A stretch of 64,000 nucleotides of DNA from Thuidium tamariscinum (GCA_947034885.2 OX344756.2:25341489-25405488), one strand, 5' to 3'. Numbered from the stretch's first letter, positions 12,081-24,704 are shown. Translations and numbers: made by a program. The notes: generated by a model not told the origin, from the sequence alone.

Positions 12081-14869
12081 ATGGAGCCAATACGTTCACA
12101 CGTGTTCACGTATGATACTTCATCTCCGTATGCTATACCTATATGTGTATTATTCTGACATACTTCTGTATGGGAACGAGATACTCAATAATTGGTAATA
12201 TGGGTTCCCATACTGTATGTACTAGTAAGCAAAAGGTAGTCAATCGACCGTAATAAGGACAACCATACTACCATCTTCTACAATAACCTAAAAATGCCTC
12301 GAATTCCTTGGTACTGTTCTCCAAATACATGCCGGTAATTGACTAAGAATTTGATAGTTATCTATAGTTGTAATCTTTGTGCCATGCACATGGCATACTG
12401 ATTAAGCCACGAGAGGAATACATGCAAACTTGGAAACGAGAGGCAAGGTAGATGCTCATGGTGCGTAACACTGCTCAATAAACAGCTAGTGCTCATGCAT
12501 TCATCAAGGGACACGAATGCACTATTCAACATAAGTCATGAGACAAACAACTACTGAAGCATTGCATTGCCGTCCTCATATCCTACTCGTTCTTATTGTT
12601 CATTGATATGCAACATCTCCAACTGCATTCAGAAGAACTCAAGATTATGAACCCTCATGCCATGAAAGTTGAAGAAATCATACCTTGTAATACTGAATTC
12701 ACAAGAGAGCTTCGTGTGACCCCATGTCCAAGTGCTTGACACGCTGCACTGCACGAGCTCCAAACTCTTGAGCTTCAACGAGCATGTTCACGACTTCGCA
12801 TGTGCAAAAGAGCCAGCTCTAGCGAGCTGGGGGCCATGACCCCAGTCTGTTCGGATTCGAGATCCGTGCTTCCCGCCACAAATTTCTATAAGAGATAGGA
12901 ATCTTGCACGTTCAAAATTGTTGACTGCCGTCCTCAAGTTTCCACTGCATTGACCAAAAAGAGGATCCCTCCGCATGTGGTCTCCTGATCCAAATGTTGA
13001 CCGCATTCTTGGAGTTGGTGCAACACTACTATCGAGGAGCATCTCCAAATGTGCACCCTTGACGATAATTGCTCACTGCATTCACGTTCACATTAATCTA
13101 ACGCTAAGTCTCAAAGTCACATAATAATGCTTGTGATTCTGTGATCTATTCTAACTATTGACTTTAGTCTCGAAATTCGTGCATCTTGAAGACCTTGGAG
13201 AATTTGCACTCGGCCTTCCAATTGGAATCTTTGGTAGATTCATTAGATCTGCAGCATTGAAGTAGGGGTCGGTTGTGGCATTTTCTCTATCAAATAAAGG
13301 GCCACATTTAGCACTTCAATGTCTTTTAACTCCATCAATATTAACCGTTGGTTATGTTTTGTTTCATTATCTTATAATTAGGCTGATCTATATCATAAGT
13401 GGTAATTAAAGGAAAACACATTTCATTTTGAAGCAATATTTTCAACATGGAATAACTACATGTAGTTCAGTGAATCTCTTTATCAACACTGCGGAATTTT
13501 CCATCTACATTTAATTATAGAGAAAACAAATGCAAAAGATTCATGATGACATTCCAGTGATAATGATTAAATGGAAATTAATTAAGAATCTTGGATTCAC
13601 CATGTCAAGGTGTAGATTATGTAGGAAACAAAGACTTCCCGTGCTGAAACTTCGTTTAGAAGGACGACGATGTATGCCGTAGGATTTATAGCAATTAGAG
13701 TTCAGGAATTTGGCTTGCAATCTTTGGAAAATTCAGCCAATTAAACAATTTTAATTACAGTTAATTGACCGCGCATTCCTTTACGGTCCTTCATTTCTAG
13801 GAGCACTCTAGGATGCTTCAAGGCTTTAGGGTATAGGGTCCACAGTTATAGGGTCCTAGGATTAAGGGTCCTAAGGTTTAGGGTCCACGGTTATAAGGCC
13901 TTTGGCTTCTGGGTATAGGATATTGGGGTTTAGGATCATGGTCTTAGATTATAGGATCCATAGTCTTAGGGTTTAGGGTTTAGGGTTCAAGGCTTACAGT
14001 CTAGTATTTCAGATTATTCACTCTAAGGGTTAGGGTTGACGATTAAATAGACATAGGCATACAGTTTCATGCTCTAGGATCTATGCTCTTATATTCATAG
14101 TGTTGATGTTCCAGAAATAATGTACTAGCTTCAATTTTAAATGTAAAATTTATAAAGTAGGGTTCTGGAATGGTTTAGAGTATGAACTTCAGTGAATTAG
14201 AAATTTTGTATTTCGGGGGTTTTGAGATTTCGATATTTGAAACTAGGGTGCCTATTTAATATACATTGAGTATTAGGGTTTGGATTGTGTAGATATTATT
14301 GTCTAACTTGAGAGTTAAGGTGTTTTGGTTTTAGACTCTAGAGTGCTCTTAGGGTTCAATTTTTTTATAAATTTATGGCATGAAGGATTTAGGATTTGAA
14401 CAATATCATTATTCAATTTGTGTTTAATGTTATGAGCTCAGTTTTTTGGTATTTTGAAATGTCTTTGGATTTCGTACCGTCCCGCTCTTAGTTTCATTTG
14501 ATAAGAATGAAAATGATATTAATTATATTAAATGGAGTAAGTATACTTCCTATAATTATTTACAAAATATATTTTAGCATTTTTGGAAAAATAAATGATT
14601 GCAAAGTAGTTTCAATGAATCTTAGTTGAATAGTTACATGTAATTTGGTGAAAATCATTAGACTACATATTATTCCTCTCATTCATCTAGAGTATCGGGA
14701 AATATTAACCCTTTTGATTGAATTAATTTTCTACATTCTCTTAAGTGATTATTAAAAACAAACGTTCACATGTTTATATAATTATTTACAATATATAGAT
14801 AAGTATTCTTATCCTAAATGCAAGCCTGACATCATAAATTATAAGCTTGTTATGTTGAAAAATTATAGA
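12081..14869. other. No gene recognised; includes telomere-like repeats
   Basis: I see no convincing gene. A minus-strand frame at 12788-13048 has no recognisable motif. CCACGAGAGGAATAC at about 12407 recurs at about 42477, supporting common origin within the giant element. From 13820 to 14040 the sequence is a patchwork of GGGTCC and TTTAGGG words. Confidence 0.5.
13964..13992. repeat. Interstitial telomere-type repeat (TTTAGGG)n
   Basis: Three consecutive TTTAGGG-type units with degenerate copies on both sides (13830-14030). TTTAGGG is the usual telomere repeat of plants. Confidence 0.7.
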
Positions 14870-16440
14870 GAAGCTGGAATGCCATTAGACGTTCATATTC
14901 TATGACAAGTTTCCACTTCAAAGTCAAAATTGTCTATTTCTTTTGTCATTCAAAAAAAAAGGGCACCTTGCCATTGTTTGCGCAAATTGCCAAATCTCAC
15001 ATACAACTCTAAACCAACACGATTTAGGGACAAAAAAAATGGGGACAAGTTGGAATGCCATTAGACCTTCATATTCTATGACAAATTTCAACTTCAAAGT
15101 CAAAATTGTCTATTTCATTTGTGGTTCACAAAAAAGGGCACCCTGCCATTGTTTGCGCAAATTGCCAAATCTCACATACAACTCTAAACCAACACGATTT
15201 AGGGACAAAAAAAATGGGGACAAGTTGGAATGCCATTAGACCTTCATATTCTATGACAAATTTCAACTTCAAAGTCAAAATTGTCTATTTCATTTGTGGT
15301 TCACAAAAAAGGGCACCCTGCCATTGTTTGCGCAAATTGCCAAATCTCACATACAACTCTAAACCAACACAATTTAGGGACAAAAAAAATGGGGACAAGT
15401 TGGAATGCCATTAGACTTTCATATTCTATGACAAATTTCAACTTCAAAGTCAAAATTGTCTATTTCATTTGTGGTTCACAAAAAAGGGCACCCTGCCATT
15501 GTTTGCGCAAATTGCCAAATCTCACATACAACTCTAAATCAACACGATTTAGGGACAAAAAAAATGGGGACAAGTTGGAATGCCATTAGACCTTCATATT
15601 CTATGACAAATTTCCACTTCAAAGTCAAAATTGTCTATTTCTTTTATGATTGAAAAAAAAAGGGCACCTTGCCATTGTTTGTGCAAATTGCCAAATCTCA
15701 CATACAACTCTAAATCAACACGATTTAGGGACAAAAAAAATGGGGACAAGTTGGAATGCCATTAGACGTTCATATTCTATGACAAGTTTCTACTTCAAAG
15801 TCAAAATTGTCTATTTCTTTTATGATTGAAAAAAAAGGGCACCCTACCATTGTTTGCACAAATTGCCAAATGCCACATACAACTCTAAATCAACACGATT
15901 TAGGGACAAAAAAAATGGGGACAAGTTGGAATGCCATTAGACGTTCATATTCTATGACAAATTTCCACTTCAAAGTCAAAATTGTCTATTTCTTTTATGA
16001 TTCCAAAAAAAAGGGCACCTTGCCATTGTTTGCGCAAATTGCCAAATCTCACATACAACTCTAAACCAACACGATTTAGGGACAAAAAGAATGGGGACAA
16101 GTTGGAATGCCATTAGACGTTCATATTCTATGACAAATTTCAACTTCAAAGTCAAAATTGTCTATTTCTTTTATGATTCAAAAAAAAAGGGCACCCTGCC
16201 ATTGTTTGTGCAAATTGCCAAATCTCACATACAACTCTAAATCAACACGATTTAGGGACAAAAAAAATGGGGACAAGTTGGAATGCCATTAGACGTTCAT
16301 ATTCTATGACAAATTTCAACTTCAAAGTCAAAATTGTCTATTTCTTTTATGATTCAAAAAAAAAGGGCACCCTGCCATTGTTTGCGCAAATTGCCAAATC
16401 TCACATACAACTCTAAATCAACACGATTTAGAGACAAAAA
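14870..16440. repeat. 175-bp tandem repeat (satellite-like), about nine units
   Basis: Units recur every 175-176 bp. Shared landmarks are GAATGCCATTAGA, CAACTTCAAAGTCAAAATTG, GGGCACC(C/T)TGCCATTG and CACGATTTAGGGACAAAAA. The units at about 15050-15580 are nearly identical, while outer units differ by a few bases. Short open frames in the array repeat with the same period and are not genes. Confidence 0.92.
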
Positions 16441-16960
16441 TAATTTTAAAAAGTTGTATTGCCATAGAATGTTCATGTCCTTTGAAGAATTTCAACTTCC
16501 AAGTTCTAAATGTTAATGTTTTGTTTGATTCCCCAAGAAATAGTACTTAGAGCTTCTTTCCATTAATTCCAAAATGCCACAACAAATTGGAAATCAACAG
16601 AATTTATAGACAAAAGGAATTTCTAGAAGTTGCAATGTCATTATAGGACATGTATGTTGTATGATGCATTTCAAGTTCAAAGTTGAATTCGTCAATTATT
16701 TAATTGATTCTAAAAAGAAGGGTACCTTGCTATTTTTGCAAGAATTTCCAAATGCCACCGTCACGCAATTGGAACTTAATGTACGAAAGGGAATTTTTTT
16801 TTGTGTAAGTTGAAATGGCATTGGACACTCATGTCCTATGACAAATTCCAACTTGTCACTTGAAATTACCTTTTTTTTATGTGATTCCCTCCCAAACGGT
16901 ACCCTGCTATTATTTGCACCGATTGCCAAATGCTTCACAAATTTAAAAATAATTAAGGTT
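16441..16960. repeat. Diverged edge units of the 175-bp repeat
   Basis: About three strongly diverged units keep the order of landmarks (CATTGGACACTCATGTCCTATGAC, then TTCCAACTT, then GGTACCCTGC, then TTGCCAAATGC). Decay towards the array edge is the usual satellite pattern. Confidence 0.7.
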
Positions 16961-18170
16961 ATGAAGAGACAATATTATTTTGTTGATGTTGCAATGTCAA
17001 TATGTCCTAGTAAGGATATTTATGTTTCATGACAAATTTCAAGCTCTAAATTGAGTTGGTCAATTTTTTATTTGAATGTACTAACACTTCTTAGAAGACT
17101 AATTCATTATTTATTTTGATTCAAAAAATCGATGCATACGGCACTATTTTTTCTTTCTTCGATGAATACAAATTGTTTGCTAGTGTCCTAGAATTGATTG
17201 TATTTCTATTTCAAATATATAGAATCATTCTACATTGCGGATTTAGAATAACAATACCTTTTTTTTTCCTTTTCTAGTAGAAATGAATCCATTTTAGTAT
17301 CACACCATTTAATGTAATCTTAAATAATATTAACAAATTTAATTTGATTTTGTAATGATTATTTGAATGAGTTGATTTATGACATCAACATTTTAGGCCC
17401 ACTCTATTGACTCTATGTAAAGTCCAAAAAATTGAATGCAATGATGTGATTAGACACATCGGGGCAAACCCTTGTTTCATTTGATTTCATAAATATTTCT
17501 ACCTAATTATTTTCAAATATCTATAATTGTAGTATCATTGTTGATTTAAAGAGTTAGCTTGTTTAATTATTTTCCAAAGTTAGGACAATGAACCGAAAAT
17601 AATTGTACTATTTCAAAGTGAATTTATATTCTCCGACATTGAAAAATTAAAGTATAATTATCTCTCTTGACTTCAATAAAATATTCTATTTAATTTTAAA
17701 TTTTAGAAGGAAGATGAAATCGTTAATTTCCAACCAAGGAGCATAGGTCTGACAAAATTTGACATGGCTAACAAATATTTATTAGTTTAAAATATAGTTG
17801 GTTTTATAAAATAATCGATTGGTTCACTAGAGTTTGGTTTGTTGACTATGTGGCACTTTCTGCAAACATTGGAAAAAGAATTATTTCATAATAAGTTTTG
17901 AATACATTATATAATTTTTTTCATCTTAATTTTTTTTCACTTTCCACGTACCTTTATTTTTTTATCCACACTTTGTCTTAATGTTACATATTGTTTGGGT
18001 GCCACTTAAGACGCATCATTCAAGAAGCATTTAGATAAATGTGAACATTCTTTATTAGAAGACAAATCCCTTTGGATTTAATTTTCAAGAAACCCCTATC
18101 TAGAGATTACTCAGTCATTGATGTAATTTTTGTGGCATTTTAATTAAAACAACAACCTATTGCCCTATAA
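16961..18170. other. No gene; AT-rich DNA
   Basis: AT-rich sequence without reading frames of note, repeats or palindromes. Confidence 0.5.
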
Positions 18171-19579
18171 GTAACATCATGCATGTGGGCTTATCATGCA
18201 TGTGGGCTGCTCAGACTTCTCATCCCACTTGATGGCAATCAATGGCTGTAATGAACCAGCCATCAAGTCGTGACCGGCAGTGGGCGGCGCAAGGGAAATC
18301 ACCCCGCGCTGGTCGCTCCCCGTTGCCCCCCGACTCCCGTTAGGTTCTCCCTCTTCTCTCTTCACGCCGGCTACATTTTTCTGAGCCGAAGCTTTGTATC
18401 CGCTCCCCGTCCTTGAATGTGCGCCTTGTGCGAAATCCGTAGTTGCAGGAGTCTCTAGAATTATCCGGTACCTCTGTAGTTTGAATCACGTACCTTGTTT
18501 GCAATACGTTGGAATCACGTATTTGCAATACGCCTGTCGGGGCCGGCGGTGTCGGAGGGCACGCTCGCGCGGTATTGGAGGGCGCTTCTATGGTGCAAGG
18601 GTGCTTGCGCGGTGTCGGAGGTTCGCGGAGGTACGTGGAGCTGTGGAAGAGCTCAATAGGTCGTTGATCGGAGGTTGTGAGGGAGTGGATCGGGGAAGAG
18701 CTCGGGAGGTCGGGAGACTAATCGGAGTCTGCGAGGGCGTCGTTGATCGGAGGCTGAGCGGGGCCGGAGCGGATCGGAGGCTGCAAGGGCGTCGCTTGTC
18801 GGAGCCCATGCGCCTTAGCTAGGGCGCTTGTGCAAAAAACCAACTTCAGGTATTACTTTCTGCGCCACGCTTGACTGAGTGTTTTCGTGTGCAACTTTTG
18901 TGTTTGAGTTCAGGTGCAGGATTCATTGAAGTCTCCATGCACTTTGTCTGTGTATTGCAGTTTGTGATCAGTGTGGTTCACGAAATCACAGTGCGTGGTT
19001 TTCACTCAGGGTCTTGTTACTGCTGTACATGTTCATTTGAAACCTTGTTCCAATTATTGATTGAAGCATGTCTGATCGCATTTTTTTTTGCTTAGCCTTA
19101 CTAGCAAGAGTGTAAGTATTGTGTACTACACAATTCAATCTTAGTTAGCTTCATTTCTACATTACATTCTCTGAAATGGTCACACTGTCAGGGTTTTCAA
19201 TGATTGAGCTTCATACAAAATAAACTTCTCTGAATGTTCAGCATAGGGGTTTGGTAGCGGCAGAACTTACTTGTTCAGTTGGTACTCTCGACATTGCTGC
19301 CAGTCATGTGGGTTTAAGGGTTCACTTGGAGTACTTCTGGTGACTTTAAATGTGGCTTGGATCCGATGACTGTAACTATTATACTGTTCATGTTTTCTTT
19401 CTGTGGAAGTAAAATACGTTTATAACATCTTCATGCCCTCATAGTGACTACTTGTCAACGCTAGTTGATTCAATGGATCATTCTGAGTTTCCTTTTGCAT
19501 AATTATTGCTTGTGTACAGGAGTTCAATTTACATTTCAACCACTTGTTGGCCTGTTGCTGGGGCATCCTTCAAATTTAC
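18171..19579 (+). promoter_or_regulatory. GC-rich island and probable 5' leader of the large ParB-like gene
   Basis: GC content rises sharply at 18,240-18,830, with many CGGAGG and GTCGGAG words, in otherwise AT-rich DNA. It lies 0.75-1.3 kb upstream of the proposed start at 19580. Possible leader splice sites include an acceptor TTGTGTACAG ending at 19519. The open frame at 18394-18822 reads as arginine-rich low complexity and is not called. Promoter role is inferred from position. Confidence 0.4.
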
Positions 19580-19635
19580 ATGATGGAAGGAGAGTCTTCA
19601 CAGCCTGCGGCAGAACTCCCTATGTGGGACAACCC
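19580..19635 (+). CDS. Large ParB/methyltransferase/FCP1-like gene, exon 1
   Basis: The exon starts ATGATGGAAGGAGAG and gives 18 residues (MMEGESSQPAAELPMWDN) plus two bases. It ends at a strong CC|GTGAGT donor. The phase fits exon 2 at 20803, giving P then DVLYSEIPPD. It is short, but the start context and donor are good. Confidence 0.6.
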
Positions 19636-20002
19636 GTGAGTGCCTAGCAACTCAAAGCTATCTAGTATGTATAGTTACCTAGTCTGTAGTATTTGGGCAT
19701 AATTGGAAGTATTAGGAATCCCTACAGACTCTTGTATTCGGATGGCATAGCATGATTGCAGACACAGATTTTCGTATGCATACTGTAATAATACATAGTA
19801 TCCTAAGTCCTAGTAAGAGCTGAAGTACTAAAGCATTCTGAGTAGACCTCTTATTACCATGCATCCGGAGAAATCAATATAAGGCCCTATTACCGCGGAA
19901 GCAAATCTCTCAATGTGTAAACGATTCTAGAAGAAACACCTATTATTGCGGAACGGGAGCCCCCCCGATGGTCCTCAGTCAATAGAATTGAGGGCGCAAA
20001 TC

Positions 20003-20746
20003 ATCTGGAGATCTCCCGATACGTAGGCTAAAGAGTTTTGTTTACAGAATAAATGAAGGATAAAAAGACAGTGCTATTGGGAGATCTCCCGATAGTAGAA
20101 ACCTACATTGAGTTAGTAGTTACCCTATGACATCGTGCCTGATAGAAGATAAAATTCCTAGAATAGTGCTTTGTCCATCCAGAGATCTCCCGATGTTGTC
20201 TAATCCAAAAGTCTCATATCCTCGATGATATATACAAATCATAGGTCTGAGCTCAATACTAGGTTCTGAACTCAAATGAAGAGCATAGAAGTTAGGAATG
20301 GGCCATTGTGACATCCCGCGGTGGGAAGACATGAAAATACAGTACGTGTTAAATACTATCCAGAGATCCTCGGGCACAAGTTCATACACGCTCCTCTATG
20401 AATGCTATTGGGAGATCTCCCGATAGTTTCTTTAGGCATTACAATGGTTTTGGAGTCCCTATAGAGTACCGTTTACAAACTAGGGTCGCAGTTCCAACGG
20501 GAGATCTCCCGATAGATTTTTTATCTGGAATGCGCGAGTGGTGCCGCAACCTAGAATATGGAGGACGGTATATGGCTTGAGGAATATCGGGAGATCTCTC
20601 GATGGCATGCACTAGTACAGACATCCGGCATTCTAATTGTCTTTACACTTGTGAATGTCTGTGTGAAGGGGATCACTCACATGCAGTGTTGTTCACTAAT
20701 CCGGGAAGCCTTCAAGTACAGTGGTGACATCGGGAGATCTCCCGAT
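20003..20746. promoter_or_regulatory. Palindrome cluster in intron 1 of the large ParB-like gene
   Basis: Seven copies of the 18-bp palindrome start at 20003, 20076, 20177, 20407, 20497, 20586 and 20729. All keep GAGATCTC at the centre. The copy at 20729 is perfect and the others differ by one or two bases, mostly in the left arm. Spacing is 73-230 bp. This is the densest dispersed cluster in the element. Confidence 0.85.
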
Positions 20747-20802
20747 GACTATGGTTGGTAGTCTCTTCAATATCTAATAATTTTCCTGTCGCCTGATTGT
20801 AG

Positions 20803-21955
20803 GGATGTTCTGTATTCTGAAATACCACCAGACATGAGCTCTAAAAGGCTTGCAGCCTTTGTTGACGGATGGGTTCCTCCTTATAAATACAAAGGGGACC
20901 ATCACCCGGTGGGTGTTTTCAGGTGCCGCAACAAAGTTACTATATGGGGCCTTGAGTGGAAGGTGGATCAGGATAAGCGTGTGACCATTGTCCCTACACT
21001 AATGTACATGGACAAGAAGTCAACATCGTCCAGGCTAGACGTGTTGGAGATACAGGGTCTGAATAATTTCACAGCTCTTGTGGTAGTTTAAGAGAAACTG
21101 GCCAAGTCCAAGGGCGACATAACATTCGGGTTAATTTTGGACTATAGCATGATGAAGAAAGAGTTGTGCGTAACCGTTTCACAACACGGGTACTTGTATT
21201 CGACATCTGGCTTGTTTGAGTGGACTCCTGAAGAAATGAAGACCCAGTGGGACATCATGGACCAGGACCGCAAAAAGGCGAACACGCCAAACAATACCCT
21301 CGCAATAGTAGCTCCAACAACATCACCGGCGAAGAAGGGAACAAAACAGAAAGCATTGGTTGGAGCACCAGGGGACGATACTACGGATGATAGTAATACA
21401 AAGGCCAAAATATTGAAGACTATCACAATTGAACGATGTGTGGGCTTCACGGATGCTAAAGTAAAGAAGCTGACCAAAGGGCAGATGTCGGCAATGCAAC
21501 AGCTTTACAAGAGGGTGTTTGGGGTGATGTATAAGTGGGGGAAGAGACCCCTAATGGACGCAAGTGGTAAACCAATTCGTGTGCACTACAAGCATTTGCA
21601 TAAGGCCCCACCAGGAAAGATTGTTTACAGAGGTATTGAGAGGGCTAGGTTGGAGGGGATCTTAAACCAAGTGCGAATTGAGGCGGACTACGACTCGGAA
21701 TTGAGGCACATTACCGTCCTTCCCCTCAAGCTTGGTCCGTATGGTGGAGATGGTGCTTTCCACAAGGGTTTCTTTCTGGGATTCTGCTCCGAATAAAAGA
21801 GATCTAACAAGCACAACAAATTATTACATTATTGGTGGACAACACATAGTCGAAGCGCACAAGAAACTCTTGGAGTTAGGAGAGATCCCAGAGTGTGATA
21901 GAGCGCAGGCATCTACCTTTGAGATCATTCCAATTTGGGCACCAGTAAGTGCTAC
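20803..21955 (+). pseudogene. Large ParB/methyltransferase/FCP1-like gene, exon 2, 5' part (split by MULE)
   Basis: Opens with DVLYSEIPPDMSSKRLAAF. An in-frame TAA (21089-21091) follows ALVVV and the frame stays open after it. A lysine-rich linker (SPAKKGTKQKA) leads to KAPPGKIVYRGIERARLEGI. A frameshift of one base lies at about 21766-21795. Beyond it the next frame encodes STTNYYIIGGQHIVEAHKKL, a match to the ParB/sulfiredoxin-type motif (G-G-Q-H followed by E-A). The exon then stops at the MULE insertion, in the codons for IIPIWAPVS. The same frame resumes at 38052. The product is inferred to be nuclear and element-borne; function is unknown. Confidence 0.7.
21945..21955 (+). repeat. MULE target-site duplication, left copy
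   Basis: GTAAGTGCTAC, repeated exactly at 38041-38051. Mutator-like elements usually make 8-11 bp duplications. Confidence 0.9.
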
Positions 21956-22010
21956 AACGACGCTAGCGTGCGAGCGTGGAGCGGCGAGCCTGTGAGCGGG
22001 AAGCCTGAAA
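21956..22010 (+). repeat. Left TIR of the MULE
   Basis: The segment from CGCTAGCGTGCGAGC to GAGCCTGTGAGCGGGAA pairs imperfectly with 37990-38040 inverted. The outermost 6-7 bases match poorly. Confidence 0.75.
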
Positions 22011-22809
22011 ACCAGATATTTTCAAATTTTCTGGGTAAAATGACTGTTTTCCAATTTTTTGGCCAAAATTTCTAATTTTTTTCCATATATTCTTAAATTT
22101 AAGACCTATAACCGTGGGACCTATTACCGCGTCACCAGTGACCGTGACCTATGACCGTGTCACCTATGAAAATGATTTCAGTGAAATTTTAGTTCTTTTC
22201 GTTTAAAGTTTAATTTGATGAAGACTGAGGCCTTCAAATTTTATGATACATATTTTAGGACTTAGTGGCTCCATACCTTAAAAAATGTCAAACACTTGTA
22301 TTGACCCTATATCCTAGTCATAGTATATGAATAAAAATGAAGTTAATTTTGTGTCCTTTTTAGTCTCATTATTGCCCCTACATCATCATTTTTCAAATTT
22401 AGGTATCATACCTGTACTTTTGTATACGTGATTTATCTACACATCCTATAGTTGGTATTTTCAACAAAATGTCAAAGAACCGAGGGGAATATAATTCTCC
22501 ACATGATGACGGAGAAAGGCTATTCCCCCAAGCGGTCCTTTGCCATGTATGACCATCGAACAAGACACCTCTTATAGTAGCGCGTTGTAGAATGGCAATT
22601 GTTATGGGACATATGAATATGAACCCTGGAATTTGAGTCTTGTCACTCTTCCTCATTTTCAGGTTTCATGAACACTCTACGCTCACGTACAAGCATAGTT
22701 GCATCAACACTTTCTAATACTTTTGTAATATTAGGAAAATAATTTCAAACAACAATCATAATATATATTTATAAATGCAATTGAAGTACATAAACATATC
22801 TAGCCATGC
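22011..22809. other. No gene; MULE subterminal region and transposase 3' flank
   Basis: AT-rich, with ACCTATAACCGTGG and ACCTATGACCGTG repeats at 22105-22170 that mirror the right end of the MULE. Confidence 0.55.
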
Positions 22810-24198
22810 CTATTCTGGAATTGCAATAATTCCTGCTCGAACTAGAAGTAGCTTCAATTCATTGAAGCTATAACTTGGTGCATGAATGAATTTGTCTTCG
22901 TGGACATCCACCTTACAAAAGTACCTGTACAAATAGTACAAGTGCTTGCAGTTCACGTATTGTTGTCGACCACCAATAGCTGAAACAACCATATTCACGA
23001 AGTCTGGACATGTACACGTTGAAAACATTCCTATTGTAACTCGATATGCATTCCTGTTAGAATCTGACCCTGTCTCGAGTACTACAATTGCACCAAGTCC
23101 TGGAGAAGGGAGCAAAGTAACCTCCAGAATTTGGCCTCTGACATTGCCTGCACTTTCCCACTTATTCCGTTGCTCGGTAGTAGGTGCATTTGCAACCCTT
23201 CGAATGGCACGATTATTCCTCACTGTTGGATAAGTGTCTGGGTTTCTTGGTGGAGGTTGGTCATACACAACAGTGCTAAAAATCTTTGACATGTTGAACA
23301 GTCGACGTGGTGACAATATTGGCCGTGCTTGTAGGCGAAATCTAGCATGTTGCAACAACAATGTCTCTTCACGATTGAGGTTTGTTCCACTGAAAATAGG
23401 CCAAACCTCTGGTATCTCTGGCCAATCAATAACCCACTTCCGTTTGGAACCCTTGACACAACGTTCAATGTCATCCCAGCAAAACCAAAAGTCAACTACC
23501 ACTTCCCGCTTACTTCCGTATTCTTCTTTTCTTCCACGGTAGATTGGCGCTGGAGTTCCTTTCTTTCCCCTTGAAATTTTTGCTGTGCACTTGATGTTAG
23601 TGGCCTTCTGTTGAGCTTGACATCTTGCATTGGATTTGTGGCTGATTCTTGCAATATGCCATTTTGATGTGTCGCAATCACTCTCAAATGCAACTGGAAC
23701 ATGTTGAGAAGTATTTCCCTCCAACTCTTTACCTTTGTCATGCGAAGAAGGTGACAAAGCTGTTGTAGACCTTGTTCTAACACGGGGTTGAGAGAAATTG
23801 ATTCTGTCCGGTCTATGTGAATCACCTGAATCACCAATGGGCACATCTAACTTTCTCTTCATGCTCCCAAATATTTCTTCCCCTTCTAAGTGTGGTATTC
23901 TGGTTCCTACACCTTCTGACCCAGGCAAAGCATTCAAGGCATCTGCAATTTTCTTGGGATCCCCACTCCTCCTAGCAGCTCTTAGCTTCAACTCTCCTTT
24001 TGATGGTCCTGATCCTGCTGCATGGCCTTTCAAGTATGCTCTGTAATTTGTCATTTGCATCCACGCACGAATACTATCATCACATGTTGCATCAAATAAA
24101 TTGTTCCCTCGATTTCCCGACATTTGCAGCCACTTGTTATGTACCGTTTCAGATAGGTTATAGGATGGTAAATCCAGCATCTCCTCCAAACTCAATTT
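22810..24198 (-). CDS. MULE transposase, C-terminal exon with SWIM zinc finger
   Basis: About 462 codons after a TTTAATAG acceptor, phase 0, ending in TAG. Near the C-terminus STCTCPDFVNM followed by YVNCKHLYYLYRYF gives the C-x-C...C-x-H SWIM zinc finger that follows the catalytic core in MULE transposases. Before it is a basic, serine-rich linker (SHDKGKELEGNTSQ) and a tryptophan-rich segment (VVDFWFCWDDIERC). No internal stop was seen in this exon. It should bind element ends and cut DNA in the nucleus. Confidence 0.85.
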   Translation of the reverse strand, partial: KLSLEEMLDLPSYNLSETVHNKWLQMSGNRGNNLFDATCDDSIRAWMQMTNYRAYLKGHAAGSGPSKGELKLRAARRSGDPKKIADALNALPGSEGVGTRIPHLEGEEIFGSMKRKLDVPIGDSGDSHRPDRINFSQPRVRTRSTTALSPSSHDKGKELEGNTSQHVPVAFESDCDTSKWHIARISHKSNARCQAQQKATNIKCTAKISRGKKGTPAPIYRGRKEEYGSKREVVVDFWFCWDDIERCVKGSKRKWVIDWPEIPEVWPIFSGTNLNREETLLLQHARFRLQARPILSPRRLFNMSKIFSTVVYDQPPPRNPDTYPTVRNNRAIRRVANAPTTEQRNKWESAGNVRGQILEVTLLPSPGLGAIVVLETGSDSNRNAYRVTIGMFSTCTCPDFVNMVVSAIGGRQQYVNCKHLYYLYRYFCKVDVHEDKFIHAPSYSFNELKLLLVRAGIIAIPE

Positions 24199-24461
24199 CT
24201 ATTAAATCCATACAACTGAAATGAAGTTAGTCTTATAAATTTCTAAAAAAACAAGCTTCTTAGTCAATAACTACTTGTACCTATTCAATATACATTCTAA
24301 CAATGTAGACGACTGGCAATGTCATCATCAAGAAGCAAGGTATGTGAAAATCTGAATGATGATGAATATATCATTAATCCACATTTGTAGTCTCAAATTA
24401 GGGCTCCATTTCAAATTTTTCATTCTATTAGTACACTCAATTTTGTGGAAAACAAAAATTA

Positions 24462-24533
24462 GGGGGGTCCACCTGACACCACAAATATGTCCGTCGGATC
24501 CGAGTGATGTAATTACAGTGTTACTGGGACCCC
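24462..24533. repeat. Decayed foldback with TCGGATCCGA centre (copy A)
   Basis: 72 bp from GGGGGGTCC to GGGACCCC with TCGGATCCGA at the centre (24494-24503). It lies in the transposase intron. The arms pair only in part, so this is the most decayed of three related foldbacks in the MULE. Confidence 0.6.
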
Positions 24534-24704
24534 TTCTTTTTCATACATGAAAAGAAAAAATTAGAAAAAATTTAAACAGGATTCTTAAATCTAGGGATGT
24601 CTTCACTTCAACTTTGTGGACATTATACTTTCTAGTCAAGTTTGTCACAATACTCTACATTTTTTTTTAAATACACATAGATTAACATCACAAAATTTAC
24701 GTAC

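Noticed and set aside
12788-13048. 86-codon minus-strand frame
   Set aside because: No motif, no convincing splice context and no support from composition.
14870-16440. CRISPR array
   Set aside because: Whole 175-bp units repeat with no unique spacers, and the genome is eukaryotic.
14943-16516. Series of 60-102-codon open frames on the plus strand
   Set aside because: They recur every 175 bp with the same peptide and come from the tandem repeat, not from genes.
18394-18822. 142-codon GC-rich frame as a gene
   Set aside because: Arginine/glycine low complexity, with an equally long frame on the other strand. It fits a GC-rich leader or promoter better.
20003-20746. Palindromes as transcription terminators or bacterial operators
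   Set aside because: Multi-exon eukaryotic genes surround them, no T-run follows, and they occur equally in exons and introns.
20003-20746. Calling the palindromes true parS partition sites
   Set aside because: The ParB-like domain is identified by a short motif only, and no ParA or HTH partner was found. Kept as a hypothesis.
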